Shown here: positions 24,694 through 32,849 of the stretch, piece after piece
Position numbering within the stretch: the first letter of the stretch is position 1
How the letters are laid out: each line of letters opens with the position of its first letter
NCBI GenBank assembly: GCA_964349805.1
Contig: CAYGHE010000006.1
Location: 1 to 49,678 of the forward strand
DNA: 49,678 bases
Reading direction: 5' to 3'
From: CAYGHE01 sp964349805
Lineage (GTDB): Bacteria > Patescibacteriota > Saccharimonadia > Saccharimonadales > Saccharimonadaceae
Made by a program: the position numbers and the translations under genes
The notes under the pieces: generated by a model
The model's database searches: none
What the model saw: the letters and a program-made list of their open reading frames with translations, nothing else
What the model was told of the DNA's origin: nothing

Positions 24694-25282
24694 TAAAATA
24701 CTCCCCAACAACATGCCAGTCTTCGCATCTTTCGACACCATCCATCAATTCGTCTTTTCGATTCCAAGTATAGCTTCCGAACAGAACGGCCTTAATCCCA
24801 ATCGCCGCCGCACCTTCGCAGTGTTTTAGTTGATCGTCGATTAGAAACGACACGCCTATTGTTTTACAGAGCTCTGCCTTTGTCATAGTATGTGACATAT
24901 GCGTTGTGGTATCCCATATGCCAGCAAAGTGAACCGCAGAAAAAATATTCGGATACCTCTCATTAATCCACTCCAAAGACTCTTTTTGAATCTCTTTACG
25001 ACGCGCAGTTATAATAACCAGTTCGTAATCCTTACTTAATTCAAGAAGTACTGGAATGGCGTCTTTGTTATGACGGAGACGCCCAAACGTACCTGATTTA
25101 TGATATTCACTAGCGCGTCGCTCCACCTCTTCGTGCTCAATTTTCCACATTTTGACCCAATGCTCATCATAATCTTCAGGTTGAAGGCGTGTACCCCATT
25201 TTTCGTTGCTAAAAGCAACGAATCCTTCGGCGTGAGCAGCAAGTACATCATCTATGTCAACTGCTATAATCGGCTTCTTCAT
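24674..25282 (-). CDS. HAD-family 5'-nucleotidase-like phosphatase
   Basis: A 202-aa soluble HAD hydrolase like the NT5C 5'(3')-deoxyribonucleotidases. Motif I is AVDIDDVLA with Asp9 as nucleophile and Asp11 as acid; motif II is VIITARR; motif IV is FLIDDQ. It probably dephosphorylates a nucleotide, which could help salvage in an organism that depends on a host. It starts 2 nt after thrS ends and overlaps the alkyltransferase-like gene by 20 nt. Confidence 0.82.
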   Translation of the reverse strand: MKKPIIAVDIDDVLAAHAEGFVAFSNEKWGTRLQPEDYDEHWVKMWKIEHEEVERRASEYHKSGTFGRLRHNKDAIPVLLELSKDYELVIITARRKEIQKESLEWINERYPNIFSAVHFAGIWDTTTHMSHTMTKAELCKTIGVSFLIDDQLKHCEGAAAIGIKAVLFGSYTWNRKDELMDGVERCEDWHVVGEYFNGQRRL

Positions 25283-25284
25283 GA

Positions 25285-27135
25285 CTATAGCGAAGTTTTT
25301 GAGGCGCGTGCCTTAGACTCGTTAGCGACCGTCTTAAGGAAATTTTCGACAGTGTGGGCTTCATGCTCTTCATGAACTGCCAAATCTTTACGAACACGAG
25401 GGGTAATTTTACCAGATTCAATCTCTTTATCGCCTATCACTATGGTATAAGGTACTTTTAACACCTCTGAGGCGCGAATTTTCTTACCAACCGATTCATT
25501 GCTTTCGTCGATAGTTGTTCGCAAACCTAATTCCCTAGCCTGTTCGAAAATTTCATTAGCTAAGCCGATAGTTTTTTCTTCTTGATTAACAGTAATTATG
25601 CGAATCTGCTCCGGAGCGAGCCAAACAGGAAATTTTCCGGCAGTATGCTCTATATAAATGCTCAAGAAACGCTCAATACTGCCTAGCAAGGCGCAGTGAA
25701 TCATTACCGGCCTCTCATTTACACCTTCCTCGTTCGTGTATTCCAGCTCAAACCTGTCTGGTAATACGAAATCCAGCTGAACAGTCGCCAACTGCCACTC
25801 TCTACCTAGCGCATCAGTAGCAATAAAATCTATCTTGGGACCGTAAAAAGCAGCCTCGCCCTCTACTATGGAGTAGTCAATAGCATTTTCTTTTGCGACC
25901 TTCTCGATAACAGACTGGGCTTTTTGCCAAAGATCCAAATCCCCTAAATAGCCTTCTTTTTCGTCTCTAAAGCTTAGGCAGAATTTAAGATCCATCTCTA
26001 ATAGTTCATACATCTGCTTGGCTGCGTCAATTAATTCAGAAGCTACCTGCTCTATTTGATTTAGTCTGGTGAATACATGACTATCATCTTGCATAAAGGC
26101 CCGGACTCGGCTCAATCCATGCATTTCTCCAGTTTTCTCATCTCTATAGTCGACAGCATTTTCCATATATTTCAGGGGTAGGTCGCGGTAACTGCGAGGC
26201 CTGGAAGCGTAAATCTGAATATGATGAGGGCAATTCATAGGCTTCAAAACGAATTCGTCATCCGTTTCTTGGCTTTTCACTAAAAATAACTCATCGCCAA
26301 ACTTATCCCAATGCCCGCTAGTTTTATACAAATCGGTTTTAGCGATATGAGGTGTCCAAATGGCTTCAAAACCCTTATCTTTTCGTAGTTGCTGAGCATA
26401 GCGGCCCAGTTCTTCGCGAAGCACCGTTCCCCTAGGTGTAAAGAGTGGCAACCCAGACCCTACAAGGTTAGAAAATACGAATAAATCTAGTTCTTGGCCT
26501 ATTCGGCGATGATCGCGGTCTTTAGCCTCTTGCAGTACACGTAAATATTCATCAAGCTCCTCCTGAGTCTTAAACGCTACTCCGTAAATGCGTTGCATTT
26601 GAGGATTTGTCTCTTTGCCTCGCCAATATGCGCCCGCTATCCGTATTAACTTGAATGACCCGACATCACCAGTGTTATCCAAGTGAGGGCCCTTGCATAA
26701 ATCCACAAAGCCGCCGTTTTTATAGAAAGAAACAGTTTGGACAGCGGATTCTCCATCATTCTCAAGCCCTAACTCTTCTATATTGAGCTCTTTAGCGACA
26801 GTAGTTCCCGCGCGACTTAAATCGTTTAATAATTCTTCTTTATAAGGTTGGTTGTTTTCCTTAGCCCACTCTATAGCTTGGTCGATAGGCATATCAAACT
26901 GCTCAAAAGGCTCTTTACTAGAGATAATCTCTTTCATTGTCTCTTCTATCTTGGCGAAGTCCGCTTCTGATACCGTTTTGTCATTTAAATCAATATCATA
27001 ATAAAAACCGTTCTCTACTACTGGTCCGACCCCGAATTTTGCTTCGGGCCAAAGTTTTGAAATTGCCGCGGCCATAATATGAGCCAGACTGTGGCGCATT
27101 GGGCGTAAGTTTTCATCTTTCATCTTGAAAACCAT
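25285..27135 (-). CDS. thrS: Threonyl-tRNA synthetase without TGS domain
   Basis: Class II synthetase that charges tRNA-Thr. It begins almost directly with the editing domain (HSLAH zinc/editing motif, later DLCKGPH), so the N-terminal TGS domain found in E. coli ThrRS is absent. The catalytic core (MNCPHH, RVRAFMQDDSHVF) and the anticodon-binding domain are complete. The start is uncertain. The ATG at 27135 is used here. A strong AAAGGAGG (27158-27165) lies inside a longer frame from 27177 and sits 10 nt before an in-frame ATT at 27147, so a non-AUG start is possible. Confidence 0.93.
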   Translation of the reverse strand: MVFKMKDENLRPMRHSLAHIMAAAISKLWPEAKFGVGPVVENGFYYDIDLNDKTVSEADFAKIEETMKEIISSKEPFEQFDMPIDQAIEWAKENNQPYKEELLNDLSRAGTTVAKELNIEELGLENDGESAVQTVSFYKNGGFVDLCKGPHLDNTGDVGSFKLIRIAGAYWRGKETNPQMQRIYGVAFKTQEELDEYLRVLQEAKDRDHRRIGQELDLFVFSNLVGSGLPLFTPRGTVLREELGRYAQQLRKDKGFEAIWTPHIAKTDLYKTSGHWDKFGDELFLVKSQETDDEFVLKPMNCPHHIQIYASRPRSYRDLPLKYMENAVDYRDEKTGEMHGLSRVRAFMQDDSHVFTRLNQIEQVASELIDAAKQMYELLEMDLKFCLSFRDEKEGYLGDLDLWQKAQSVIEKVAKENAIDYSIVEGEAAFYGPKIDFIATDALGREWQLATVQLDFVLPDRFELEYTNEEGVNERPVMIHCALLGSIERFLSIYIEHTAGKFPVWLAPEQIRIITVNQEEKTIGLANEIFEQARELGLRTTIDESNESVGKKIRASEVLKVPYTIVIGDKEIESGKITPRVRKDLAVHEEHEAHTVENFLKTVANESKARASKTSL

Positions 27136-27148
27136 TTTATCACGAATC

Positions 27149-27178
27149 TTGCTATGGCCTCCTTTACTCTGATACACT
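27149..27178 (+). promoter_or_regulatory. Promoter of tRNA-Val
   Basis: TTGCTA (-35, 27149-27154), 18-bp spacer, TACACT (-10, 27173-27178), 15 nt before the tRNA. It overlaps the region that a longer thrS frame would occupy, which argues for the shorter thrS. Confidence 0.45.
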
Positions 27179-27193
27179 ATCCACTAGAAACGC

Positions 27194-27270
27194 GGGTCCT
27201 TAGCTCATTTGGCTAGAGCGCCACATTGACGTTGTGGAGGTGAGAGGTTCGAGCCCTCTAGGACCCACCA
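27194..27270 (+). tRNA. tRNA-Val(GAC)
   Basis: Cloverleaf with acceptor GGGTCCT/AGGACCC, anticodon stem CCACA/TGTGG and loop TTGACGT (anticodon GAC), a T arm with GGTTCGAGCCC, discriminator A and an encoded CCA. Single transcript between its promoter and the terminator at 27277-27308. Confidence 0.97.
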
Positions 27271-27276
27271 TATAAC

Positions 27277-27308
27277 AACTACTCTTGATTAACGGGGGTA
27301 GTTTTTTG
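27277..27308 (+). terminator. Terminator of tRNA-Val
   Basis: AACTAC and GTAGTT form a stem, followed by a run of T (27302-27307). Confidence 0.7.
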
Positions 27309-27404
27309 TTTCCCCACAGGTTTCAAAAGTTTTCCACGAGGTTATCCAACCGCTAGAGTGGTTTACTATATCACCAATCGCATACCACTTGTACATGTGT
27401 TCTA

Positions 27405-27433
27405 TTGACATAAAATTAGTTTTGTGCTAATAT
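27405..27433 (+). promoter_or_regulatory. Consensus promoter of the 41-aa gene (leaderless)
   Basis: TTGACA (-35, 27405-27410), 17-bp spacer ending in TGC, TAATAT (-10, 27428-27433). The hexamer ends 7 nt before the ATG. No Shine-Dalgarno. Confidence 0.75.
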
Positions 27434-27440
27434 GCATATT

Positions 27441-27566
27441 ATGACTTATAAACAAGCCCCACATACCACTCCTAACACCTCTCAGCTTGAGCGTTTTAGC
27501 CTTGATTTTGAATACGACAAGACCTTGCAGCAAGTAAAGCGCGAACTGCGCGTTCGCTCACTCTAA
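27441..27566 (+). CDS. Small protein of 41 residues
   Basis: ATG at 27441 opens a frame of 41 codons ending in TAA: N-terminus MTYKQAPHTTPNT, C-terminus VKRELRVRSL. It is hydrophilic with a basic end and no membrane helix. A near-perfect promoter and a strong terminator (27584-27620) enclose it tightly, so the unit is certainly transcribed; that it is translated rests on the in-frame ATG at the leaderless distance. I recognise no family. A noncoding RNA of about 180 nt is the alternative. Confidence 0.55.
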   Translation: MTYKQAPHTTPNTSQLERFSLDFEYDKTLQQVKRELRVRSL

Positions 27567-27583
27567 GATAGAGTAACCAATAT

Positions 27584-27620
27584 AAAACACCCCCTATTAG
27601 ACAGCCAGGGGGTGTTTTTT
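27584..27620 (+). terminator. Strong bidirectional terminator
   Basis: AAAACACCCCCT pairs with AGGGGGTGTTTT, then T. It ends the 41-aa unit (+) and overlaps the stop of the glycosyltransferase gene (-), for which it is also a good terminator. Confidence 0.85.
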
Positions 27621-29319
27621 AGTTATTCTTCTTAATGAAACGCAGCGGCTTTTTACTGTTAGACTTGGCTCGTTTAGCCTTAGCCCGTGATTTATGAGTA
27701 GCTTTATCTGTTACGTCGAATTTATCAAGGTATTTGCCCAAGAATAAACGCCCCTGCGAGTACAAAGACGATATTGCGCTGTATATTATGGCTGTAAAAG
27801 GCATTAGAACCCATTGTAAGACCATTAAGGCCGTACGACGGCGCTTGTAACGCTCTGGCCTGGGTGGCAACATCTTAAACGACCAAAAGACCGTTATAAG
27901 CAGTCCTATGAGGGCGACGCGCTGGATCATGCTCACCGTATCAGGTAACTGATGTGCTGATATGCTACGAGCCGCTTCGTTGTTAATCAATAACGGCACC
28001 CACCCCCCAAAAGCCACCAAGAGTGACACAGTAGCTAGCGTTACGTGACCGTCTATTAACCTAACCAGGCGCGCTAAGCTCGGGATAAAGGGCGTTTGAC
28101 GTTTCCTCGAGAATACCCTAGTAGCTACATACGGTATATCTGATGCGCCATATGCCCAGCGTCTCAACTGTATAAACTGTGCCCTTAGCGTCTTGGGGTA
28201 TGTATCAGCCAACACGGCATCCTGATAAATTGGTATATAAAGGGGTATGACCGAATAATCCCCTTTAAAATGAAAGTAACTGCGCCAATACTGGTGGCCG
28301 TCTTCTACGATAGTGCGAGTACTCCAAAAATTCATTTCTTCCAAAGCTTCCAGAGGTTGAGCGTGTGACGCGAAATTTCGCAACATATGTGGCCGCATCG
28401 ACACGATTATATTCCAGAATGAATTACCAGTAGCTACTACGCGCATAGGTGCTGGGGCATCCCATATATTGTTGGTAAACAGAGATACGGGTTGATACGA
28501 CAGGTGCTTACGATCTTCGCGAATGATGTATTCGTACGTAAGGTAATCAAAATACAACTTATGAGGCCTGTTATCACTATCTAGTGTCGTTACAATTACG
28601 TTTTTTGAATCTATGCCCTGACCCAATAACCATGTGCTTAAAAATCGCCCTGCATAGGTAATATTACCCCCTTTGCCAATAACTTCATTAGGGAGATCCT
28701 TGGGGTGCTCTACTATATGAAGTTCGTGAAACACGCCAGCGTATTCTTTTTTAATGCGCTTGACCGTCGCTTTAATTGACGCACCTCCCCTTTCTTCATA
28801 GGCGATAACCAAAATTATTTTGTCGTTATCGATTGTCGTGTTTTTAACCGACTTTACGGTCGGCTCCAAAACCTCATATGCCTCATTGTAGGCAGCTATA
28901 ATAACGGCGTTATATATGTCCGAAGGCTTTGGAAACTCATCTGGCTTCTCTGAGAGCATGCGTAAATTATCTAAGTGATGCTCTAACCCCAGCTCTTTGA
29001 GCTTTCTTCGCGGATACTTATTTTTTAGTAATTCATATGACGAGACTGGGTCCTCTAAGTCCGCTAATCGAACTTTCCAATCTATACCTTGGGCGCGTAC
29101 CATACGCCGATGCCCGGCAATTGTATGGACGGCAATACCAAAAGCCTTTACCACCAAGGTGATTATCACAAGCATTAGATATATAACTGCCAAAATCGGA
29201 TTCACGAGTGACAATGCTACTAGTAGTATTAATGCGCCATAGCTTAGAAAAGCAGGCAGCATTTCAAACATGCGGTATTTTGGGGTACGTTTCCCTAATG
29301 GGATTTCTAAATCGTTCAT
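27619..29319 (-). CDS. Membrane family 2 glycosyltransferase
   Basis: A 566-aa processive-type GT2 enzyme. Two helices near 20-60 are followed by a cytoplasmic catalytic domain with AAYNE (about 142), TLDSDNRPH (DxD), TIVEDGHQYWR and QLRRWAYG (QxxRW), all typical of cellulose-synthase-like enzymes. Several C-terminal helices and a basic tail follow. It should make or export a surface glycan from a nucleotide sugar; the product is unknown. It follows a small membrane protein after 10 nt. Confidence 0.85.
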   Translation of the reverse strand: MNDLEIPLGKRTPKYRMFEMLPAFLSYGALILLVALSLVNPILAVIYLMLVIITLVVKAFGIAVHTIAGHRRMVRAQGIDWKVRLADLEDPVSSYELLKNKYPRRKLKELGLEHHLDNLRMLSEKPDEFPKPSDIYNAVIIAAYNEAYEVLEPTVKSVKNTTIDNDKIILVIAYEERGGASIKATVKRIKKEYAGVFHELHIVEHPKDLPNEVIGKGGNITYAGRFLSTWLLGQGIDSKNVIVTTLDSDNRPHKLYFDYLTYEYIIREDRKHLSYQPVSLFTNNIWDAPAPMRVVATGNSFWNIIVSMRPHMLRNFASHAQPLEALEEMNFWSTRTIVEDGHQYWRSYFHFKGDYSVIPLYIPIYQDAVLADTYPKTLRAQFIQLRRWAYGASDIPYVATRVFSRKRQTPFIPSLARLVRLIDGHVTLATVSLLVAFGGWVPLLINNEAARSISAHQLPDTVSMIQRVALIGLLITVFWSFKMLPPRPERYKRRRTALMVLQWVLMPFTAIIYSAISSLYSQGRLFLGKYLDKFDVTDKATHKSRAKAKRAKSNSKKPLRFIKKNN

Positions 29320-29329
29320 AATAGCAATT

Positions 29330-29707
29330 TTACAGAGGAGACCAAACGTTTATAACTGCCACAGCTGTCACATAACCTAATAAGATTATAGCTACACCTA
29401 GCCAAGCAAGCATAATAGCTACGGAGTGTCCCTTAAGAACCAGTAGTTTAGCAGTAATAATGACATGCAAAACAGCGGTAATTACCCCGAACGCCGCAAA
29501 AGATAATAGGTAAAACCATTGCTCGCGATATAGATGAGTAATTCCAAAGGCGGAGTATCTAGATACTAGCTGAAGCTCGCTAGGTCGTACCGAAAATCCC
29601 ACGTATAAAACCAAACCTATAGCCATCAATATCAGTAAGACTAGAGTTATTAACAAAGCTCTATCAGCTACGATTTGTTTGATTGATTCTTTAAAAATGT
29701 TTTTCAT
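29330..29707 (-). CDS. Small membrane protein with three helices
   Basis: A 125-aa protein with hydrophobic segments at about 15-37, 65-90 and 95-120. No family is recognised. It is 10 nt upstream of the glycosyltransferase and 23 nt downstream of tRNA-Thr on the same strand, so it may be transcribed from the tRNA promoter. It may assist the glycosyltransferase, which is inference from position. Confidence 0.65.
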   Translation of the reverse strand: MKNIFKESIKQIVADRALLITLVLLILMAIGLVLYVGFSVRPSELQLVSRYSAFGITHLYREQWFYLLSFAAFGVITAVLHVIITAKLLVLKGHSVAIMLAWLGVAIILLGYVTAVAVINVWSPL

Positions 29708-29730
29708 TCGTATATTTTCTGTGCCCTTGA

Positions 29731-29806
29731 TGGAGCCGCTGTCCGGGGTTGAACCGGAGACCTACGCTTTACGAAAGCGCCGCTCTACCAACTGAGCTAC
29801 AGCGGC
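29731..29806 (-). tRNA. tRNA-Thr(CGT)
   Basis: Minus-strand cloverleaf with acceptor GCCGCTG/CAGCGGC, anticodon loop TTCGTAA (anticodon CGT), a T arm with GGTTCAACCCC, discriminator T and an encoded CCA (29731-29733). Confidence 0.96.
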
Positions 29807-29820
29807 ATGAACCTCCGATA

Positions 29821-29848
29821 AGTATAACATTATCAGTCTCCAATACAA
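29821..29848 (-). promoter_or_regulatory. Promoter of tRNA-Thr
   Basis: Minus strand: TTGTAT (-35, 29843-29848), 16-bp spacer, TATACT (-10, 29821-29826). It is back to back with the tRNA-Asp promoter. Confidence 0.6.
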
Positions 29849-29862
29849 ACGATGCGCCTCTG

Positions 29863-29891
29863 TTGCTTAGCTAGAGAAAACTTGCTATGAT
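29863..29891 (+). promoter_or_regulatory. Promoter of tRNA-Asp
   Basis: TTGCTT (-35, 29863-29868), 17-bp spacer ending in TGC, TATGAT (-10, 29886-29891). Confidence 0.65.
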
Positions 29892-29911
29892 ACCTAAAGC
29901 TAACTAACCTT

Positions 29912-29989
29912 GGGCTCGTAGTGAAGTTGGCCTATCACGTCTCCCTGTCACGGAGAAGATCGCCGGTTCGAATCCGGTCGAGCCCGCCA
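29912..29989 (+). tRNA. tRNA-Asp(GTC)
   Basis: Cloverleaf with acceptor GGGCTCG/CGAGCCC, anticodon stem TCTCC/GGAGA and loop CTGTCAC (anticodon GTC), a T arm with GGTTCGAATCC, discriminator G and an encoded CCA. Single transcript ended at 29996-30022. Confidence 0.97.
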
Positions 29990-29995
29990 CGAAAC

Positions 29996-30022
29996 AAGTT
30001 CACCTCCCTGGTGGACTTTTTT
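29996..30022 (+). terminator. Terminator of tRNA-Asp
   Basis: AAGTTCACC pairs with GGTGGACTT, followed by four more T. Confidence 0.75.
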
Positions 30023-30049
30023 CGTGCCCTGGCCTTGAAACGGTTTGTG

Positions 30050-30170
30050 TTGGCGAGGCGAGCAAAGCGAGCAATCGCTGGTTCGGCGTAGTGAACGAAA
30101 TGAAAAAGTGTTTACATTTTTTCATAAGTGAACGGAGGAGCGAGCTTTAGCGAGCGATATCCGGTCAACC
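30050..30170. repeat. Palindromic, repeat-rich intergenic block
   Basis: The gap after tRNA-Asp has iterated GCGAGC words (GGCGAGGCGAGCAAAGCGAGC and GAGCGAGCTTTAGCGAGC) on either side of a hairpin ATGAAAAAGTG/CATTTTTTCAT, which is itself flanked by GTGAACG direct repeats. No reading frame or promoter explains it. It may be a dispersed palindromic element; copies elsewhere cannot be checked here. Confidence 0.4.
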
Positions 30171-30181
30171 CTCGGTGACTA

Positions 30182-30210
30182 TTTACATTTCATCAAGTTT
30201 ATGCTAATAT
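30182..30210 (+). promoter_or_regulatory. Promoter of the 107-aa gene (leaderless)
   Basis: TTTACA (-35, 30182-30187), 17-bp spacer ending in TGC, TAATAT (-10, 30205-30210), 6 nt before the ATG. No Shine-Dalgarno. Confidence 0.65.
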
Positions 30211-30216
30211 ATAAGT

Positions 30217-30540
30217 ATGGAAGTGCCTCAAAACCCCAATAGACCAAGTGTCCGTGAACGCGCCGAAGCTGGTGACTTAATATTCTTGCAGAATTTCCCT
30301 AGATCTATACGTAGAGGGCCAGATGGACAACTCCCTGTCTCTCCTCCGGATCGTTATCAAGCTAGTTCTAATAAGAGTTTACTAGACACTTTGAGACAAG
30401 AATACGGACAAGAAAACGTTATCGTAGGGCCTCCCGTCCCTGACGCAATAGCAGGAGAAAAGATAGAAGATTCCTCTAAAATGCTCGGCGTGTATGTAAC
30501 TGCTGAAGCGTATAAACCCACCCCATCTAAAGAATCTTAA
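30217..30540 (+). CDS. Hypothetical protein, 107 residues
   Basis: Soluble, with no signal or membrane helix; Pro-rich ends. The middle reads RERAEAGDLIFLQNFPRS and LLDTLRQEYGQENVIVGPP. No family is recognised. A good promoter sits directly at its ATG. Its stop codon overlaps the convergent stop of the superoxide dismutase gene (TTAA), so transcripts of the two must overlap. Confidence 0.65.
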   Translation: MEVPQNPNRPSVRERAEAGDLIFLQNFPRSIRRGPDGQLPVSPPDRYQASSNKSLLDTLRQEYGQENVIVGPPVPDAIAGEKIEDSSKMLGVYVTAEAYKPTPSKES

Positions 30541-31145
30541 CTACGCTTGAAGTTATTGTATCGCTCGGCAACCAAATCCCAGTTCACTACATTCCACCAC
30601 GCCTTGACGTAATCGTCTCGGCGATTTTTGTAATCCAGATAATAAGCATGTTCCCAAACATCTAACCCCAAGAGAGGTTCGGGCAATCCTTGCATTACAG
30701 GGGTGTCTTGGTTAACTGTTGTAATAATGTCTAGATTAGGCTGTAGCCATACCCATCCACTACCAAAAACACTTAAGGCTTTTGTTGTAAATTTATCTAC
30801 AAAAGCTTGATACCCCCCGTACTTTTGATCAATCTGTTCATGAATTACACCGCTAGGCTCTCCGCCGCCATTCGGCGACATCCATTGCCAAAAAAGGCTG
30901 TGGTTGTAATGCCCGCCGCCATTATTACGCACAGAGACACGAATAGGCTCTGGCAGCTCATCTATATTCGCTAGTAAATCCTCTAACGGTTTTTGTTTCA
31001 AATCACCACTAGCACTTTCTAGAGCCGTATTTAGTTTATCAACATAAGTCTGGTGGTGTTTAGTATGATGCAGATTCATAATATCCGCACTGATATACGC
31101 CCCTAGAGCATCGTAGCTATACCCTAGCTCAGGAAGTTTATACAT
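30537..31145 (-). CDS. Superoxide dismutase, Fe/Mn family
   Basis: A 202-aa cytoplasmic enzyme that dismutates superoxide. The metal ligands are His26 (NLHHTKHHQTYV), His82 (GGGHYNHSLFW), Asp162 and His166 (LDVWEHAYYLDY). Gln at 146 in NQDTP is the Mn-type signature of the family, but metal use cannot be settled from sequence. GGAGGAG lies upstream of the ATG. Single gene, convergent with the 107-aa gene. Confidence 0.95.
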   Translation of the reverse strand: MYKLPELGYSYDALGAYISADIMNLHHTKHHQTYVDKLNTALESASGDLKQKPLEDLLANIDELPEPIRVSVRNNGGGHYNHSLFWQWMSPNGGGEPSGVIHEQIDQKYGGYQAFVDKFTTKALSVFGSGWVWLQPNLDIITTVNQDTPVMQGLPEPLLGLDVWEHAYYLDYKNRRDDYVKAWWNVVNWDLVAERYNNFKRS

Positions 31146-31184
31146 AATAACTACTCTCCTCCGTCTTTAATTATAACAAAATGC

Positions 31185-32216
31185 TTATTCAGCAGAGACG
31201 TCGATATACCGATTGAGACTATCTGATTCGACGACATCTTTTAGCGCTTCATCAAAAGCACTTAGTGGTACATGTACGTATTCATAATTCACTCGACTGG
31301 CGCTGATGTCTAATAGTTTTATGAAATAGTAGCCATCTCCAGTAGTAGGTTTAACGGGCGATTTAGTTATTTCAGATTTTTGAAGCAAAGCGGCAGCAAT
31401 GGCTAATCCCCCATCCTGGTTCGTCTTCGATACCCAATCAGAAGATCCATGCTTAGCACCTGGCGTTTTGTCGGCTAACTCCTTAAGATCCGTTGACCCT
31501 TGTTCAATCTGTGCCTTAACGCCCTTAGCGATACCTTCGGCCTTCTCATCTAACGCATAGGCTACTTTTTGACGTAATAATTTATTCTTTGTAGCATATC
31601 GATACTCGGCAGGAGTCCAATTGTAATAATCGAGTACCACGGCGTTATACGTTTGTTCGGATATTTCTCCGTCATCAGATTGGCGTTGAGCCTTCAGAAA
31701 CTCATCTAATTCCGCTTCGCTGACAGATAAATCCAACTCTTTGGCTAGTTTCAGGGCATAGGCGTCGGCAATAGCGTCTTCCATAGCCTGTTCTCTGACA
31801 TATTCTATCTGTCTTTTCCCGTCATCGGTTTTTAGGTTAACTTGTTCCTTTTGTTCTAGATAGTGTATTGCGCTGCGATATTTCATCAAGTAATCGCTGT
31901 AGGGAACCTGTTGGCCCTCTATGACAGCTACCGGTACGGACACAACTTTGGTTACCCGATACATAAATTCTCCTGTATTTTTAGCGACATATAACTGCCA
32001 CCAACCTAAAAATATCAACACGACCAAAACGGTTGCGCTGATTATTATGGTGTTAAACACTAGTTTGTGACGCGAGTATTGTAAGGGATACTTAAAACGA
32101 CGACCACCCGCCAAAACACGCTCCCGATATTCCGCAACTGTCTCATTAGTGATGCGAGACGGCGAGGTATCGGCAGTCTTTTTATTACGTTTAATTTTAG
32201 ATAGCAGTTTCTTCAT
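31185..32216 (-). CDS. Membrane-anchored SurA/PpiC-like foldase
   Basis: A 343-aa protein from the ATG at 32216, placed after AAGGAG; longer frames overlap the upstream gene more. A basic cytoplasmic N-terminus is followed by one membrane helix (about 55-78) and an extracytoplasmic SurA-N-type helical domain (about 90-230) and a divergent parvulin domain (about 240-325: HGSSDWVSK...DGYYFIKLLDI). It should help fold exported proteins such as pilins or the LPQTG protein. It overlaps the PH-domain gene by 20 nt. Confidence 0.78.
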   Translation of the reverse strand: MKKLLSKIKRNKKTADTSPSRITNETVAEYRERVLAGGRRFKYPLQYSRHKLVFNTIIISATVLVVLIFLGWWQLYVAKNTGEFMYRVTKVVSVPVAVIEGQQVPYSDYLMKYRSAIHYLEQKEQVNLKTDDGKRQIEYVREQAMEDAIADAYALKLAKELDLSVSEAELDEFLKAQRQSDDGEISEQTYNAVVLDYYNWTPAEYRYATKNKLLRQKVAYALDEKAEGIAKGVKAQIEQGSTDLKELADKTPGAKHGSSDWVSKTNQDGGLAIAAALLQKSEITKSPVKPTTGDGYYFIKLLDISASRVNYEYVHVPLSAFDEALKDVVESDSLNRYIDVSAE

Positions 32217-32733
32217 TTTCTCCTTGAGCATCAACGGCGTCGCTGACGGCATCTTGAAGTCGATTGTATATCTCGACTGGGTGCTCGACTTTATTGATAA
32301 CCAAGTCCCCTACGAACGTCTGTATGACGATTGTTCCAAACTTGAAAACTTCGCCACTAAAGCCAGGTATATTATAGCTTATGTTTTGGATTTTTGATAG
32401 CCGCAGCTCTACTACGTCTTTTCCGAAAAACCCTCTTTGAGTTACCTGACGAATTCGCTGATCGGTAACTATATAGATAGTAAAATACCAAAGCACGAAC
32501 CGATAAGAGAACAGTAATAATCCTATGATTAAGCCTATTAGTGGCAATATCAATAATTCGAGATTGTTCCTCCATATAAGCGGCGGTATCGCAGTTATAA
32601 GCAAAGGTATTAAAAGCATATAAAAGCCTTTGCGCATAGCAAATATGTGACGGCGAAATACAAACAACAGTTTTTCCCCGTCACGTTGGCCGTCGAAGTC
32701 TGGCTTGGGCTGTTTTTCTGTATTTTTACTCAT
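32197..32733 (-). CDS. PH-domain (YdbS-like, bPH2) membrane protein
   Basis: A 178-aa protein with two membrane helices (about 35-55 and 58-85), then a bacterial PH domain: YFTIYIVTDQRIRQVTQRGFFGKDVVELRLSKIQNISY is the family's signature stretch. The biochemical role is unknown. The ATG lies only 7 nt after the CCA of tRNA-Arg on the same strand, so there is no room for a ribosome binding site once the tRNA is cut out. The downstream foldase gene overlaps it. Confidence 0.83.
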   Translation of the reverse strand: MSKNTEKQPKPDFDGQRDGEKLLFVFRRHIFAMRKGFYMLLIPLLITAIPPLIWRNNLELLILPLIGLIIGLLLFSYRFVLWYFTIYIVTDQRIRQVTQRGFFGKDVVELRLSKIQNISYNIPGFSGEVFKFGTIVIQTFVGDLVINKVEHPVEIYNRLQDAVSDAVDAQGENEETAI

Positions 32734-32740
32734 AATTTTG

Positions 32741-32816
32741 TGGTACCCCGGGTAGGAGTCGAACCTACAACCTTATCCTTAGGACGGATCTGCTCTATCC
32801 ATTGAGCTACCGAGGC
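32741..32816 (-). tRNA. tRNA-Arg(CCT)
   Basis: Minus-strand cloverleaf with acceptor GCCTCGG/CCGGGGT (with G-T pairs), anticodon loop GTCCTAA (anticodon CCT), a T arm with GGTTCGACTCC, discriminator A and an encoded CCA (32741-32743). Immediately followed by the PH-domain gene. Confidence 0.94.
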
Positions 32817-32828
32817 CCGCTACACCCT

Positions 32829-32834
32829 ATTGTA
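32829..32834 (-). promoter_or_regulatory. Extended -10 of tRNA-Arg
   Basis: TGC-TACAAT on the minus strand between ndk and tRNA-Arg. Predicted start near 32822, 6 nt before the mature tRNA. No good -35. Confidence 0.5.
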
Positions 32835-32849
32835 GCAAACAGGCAGACT

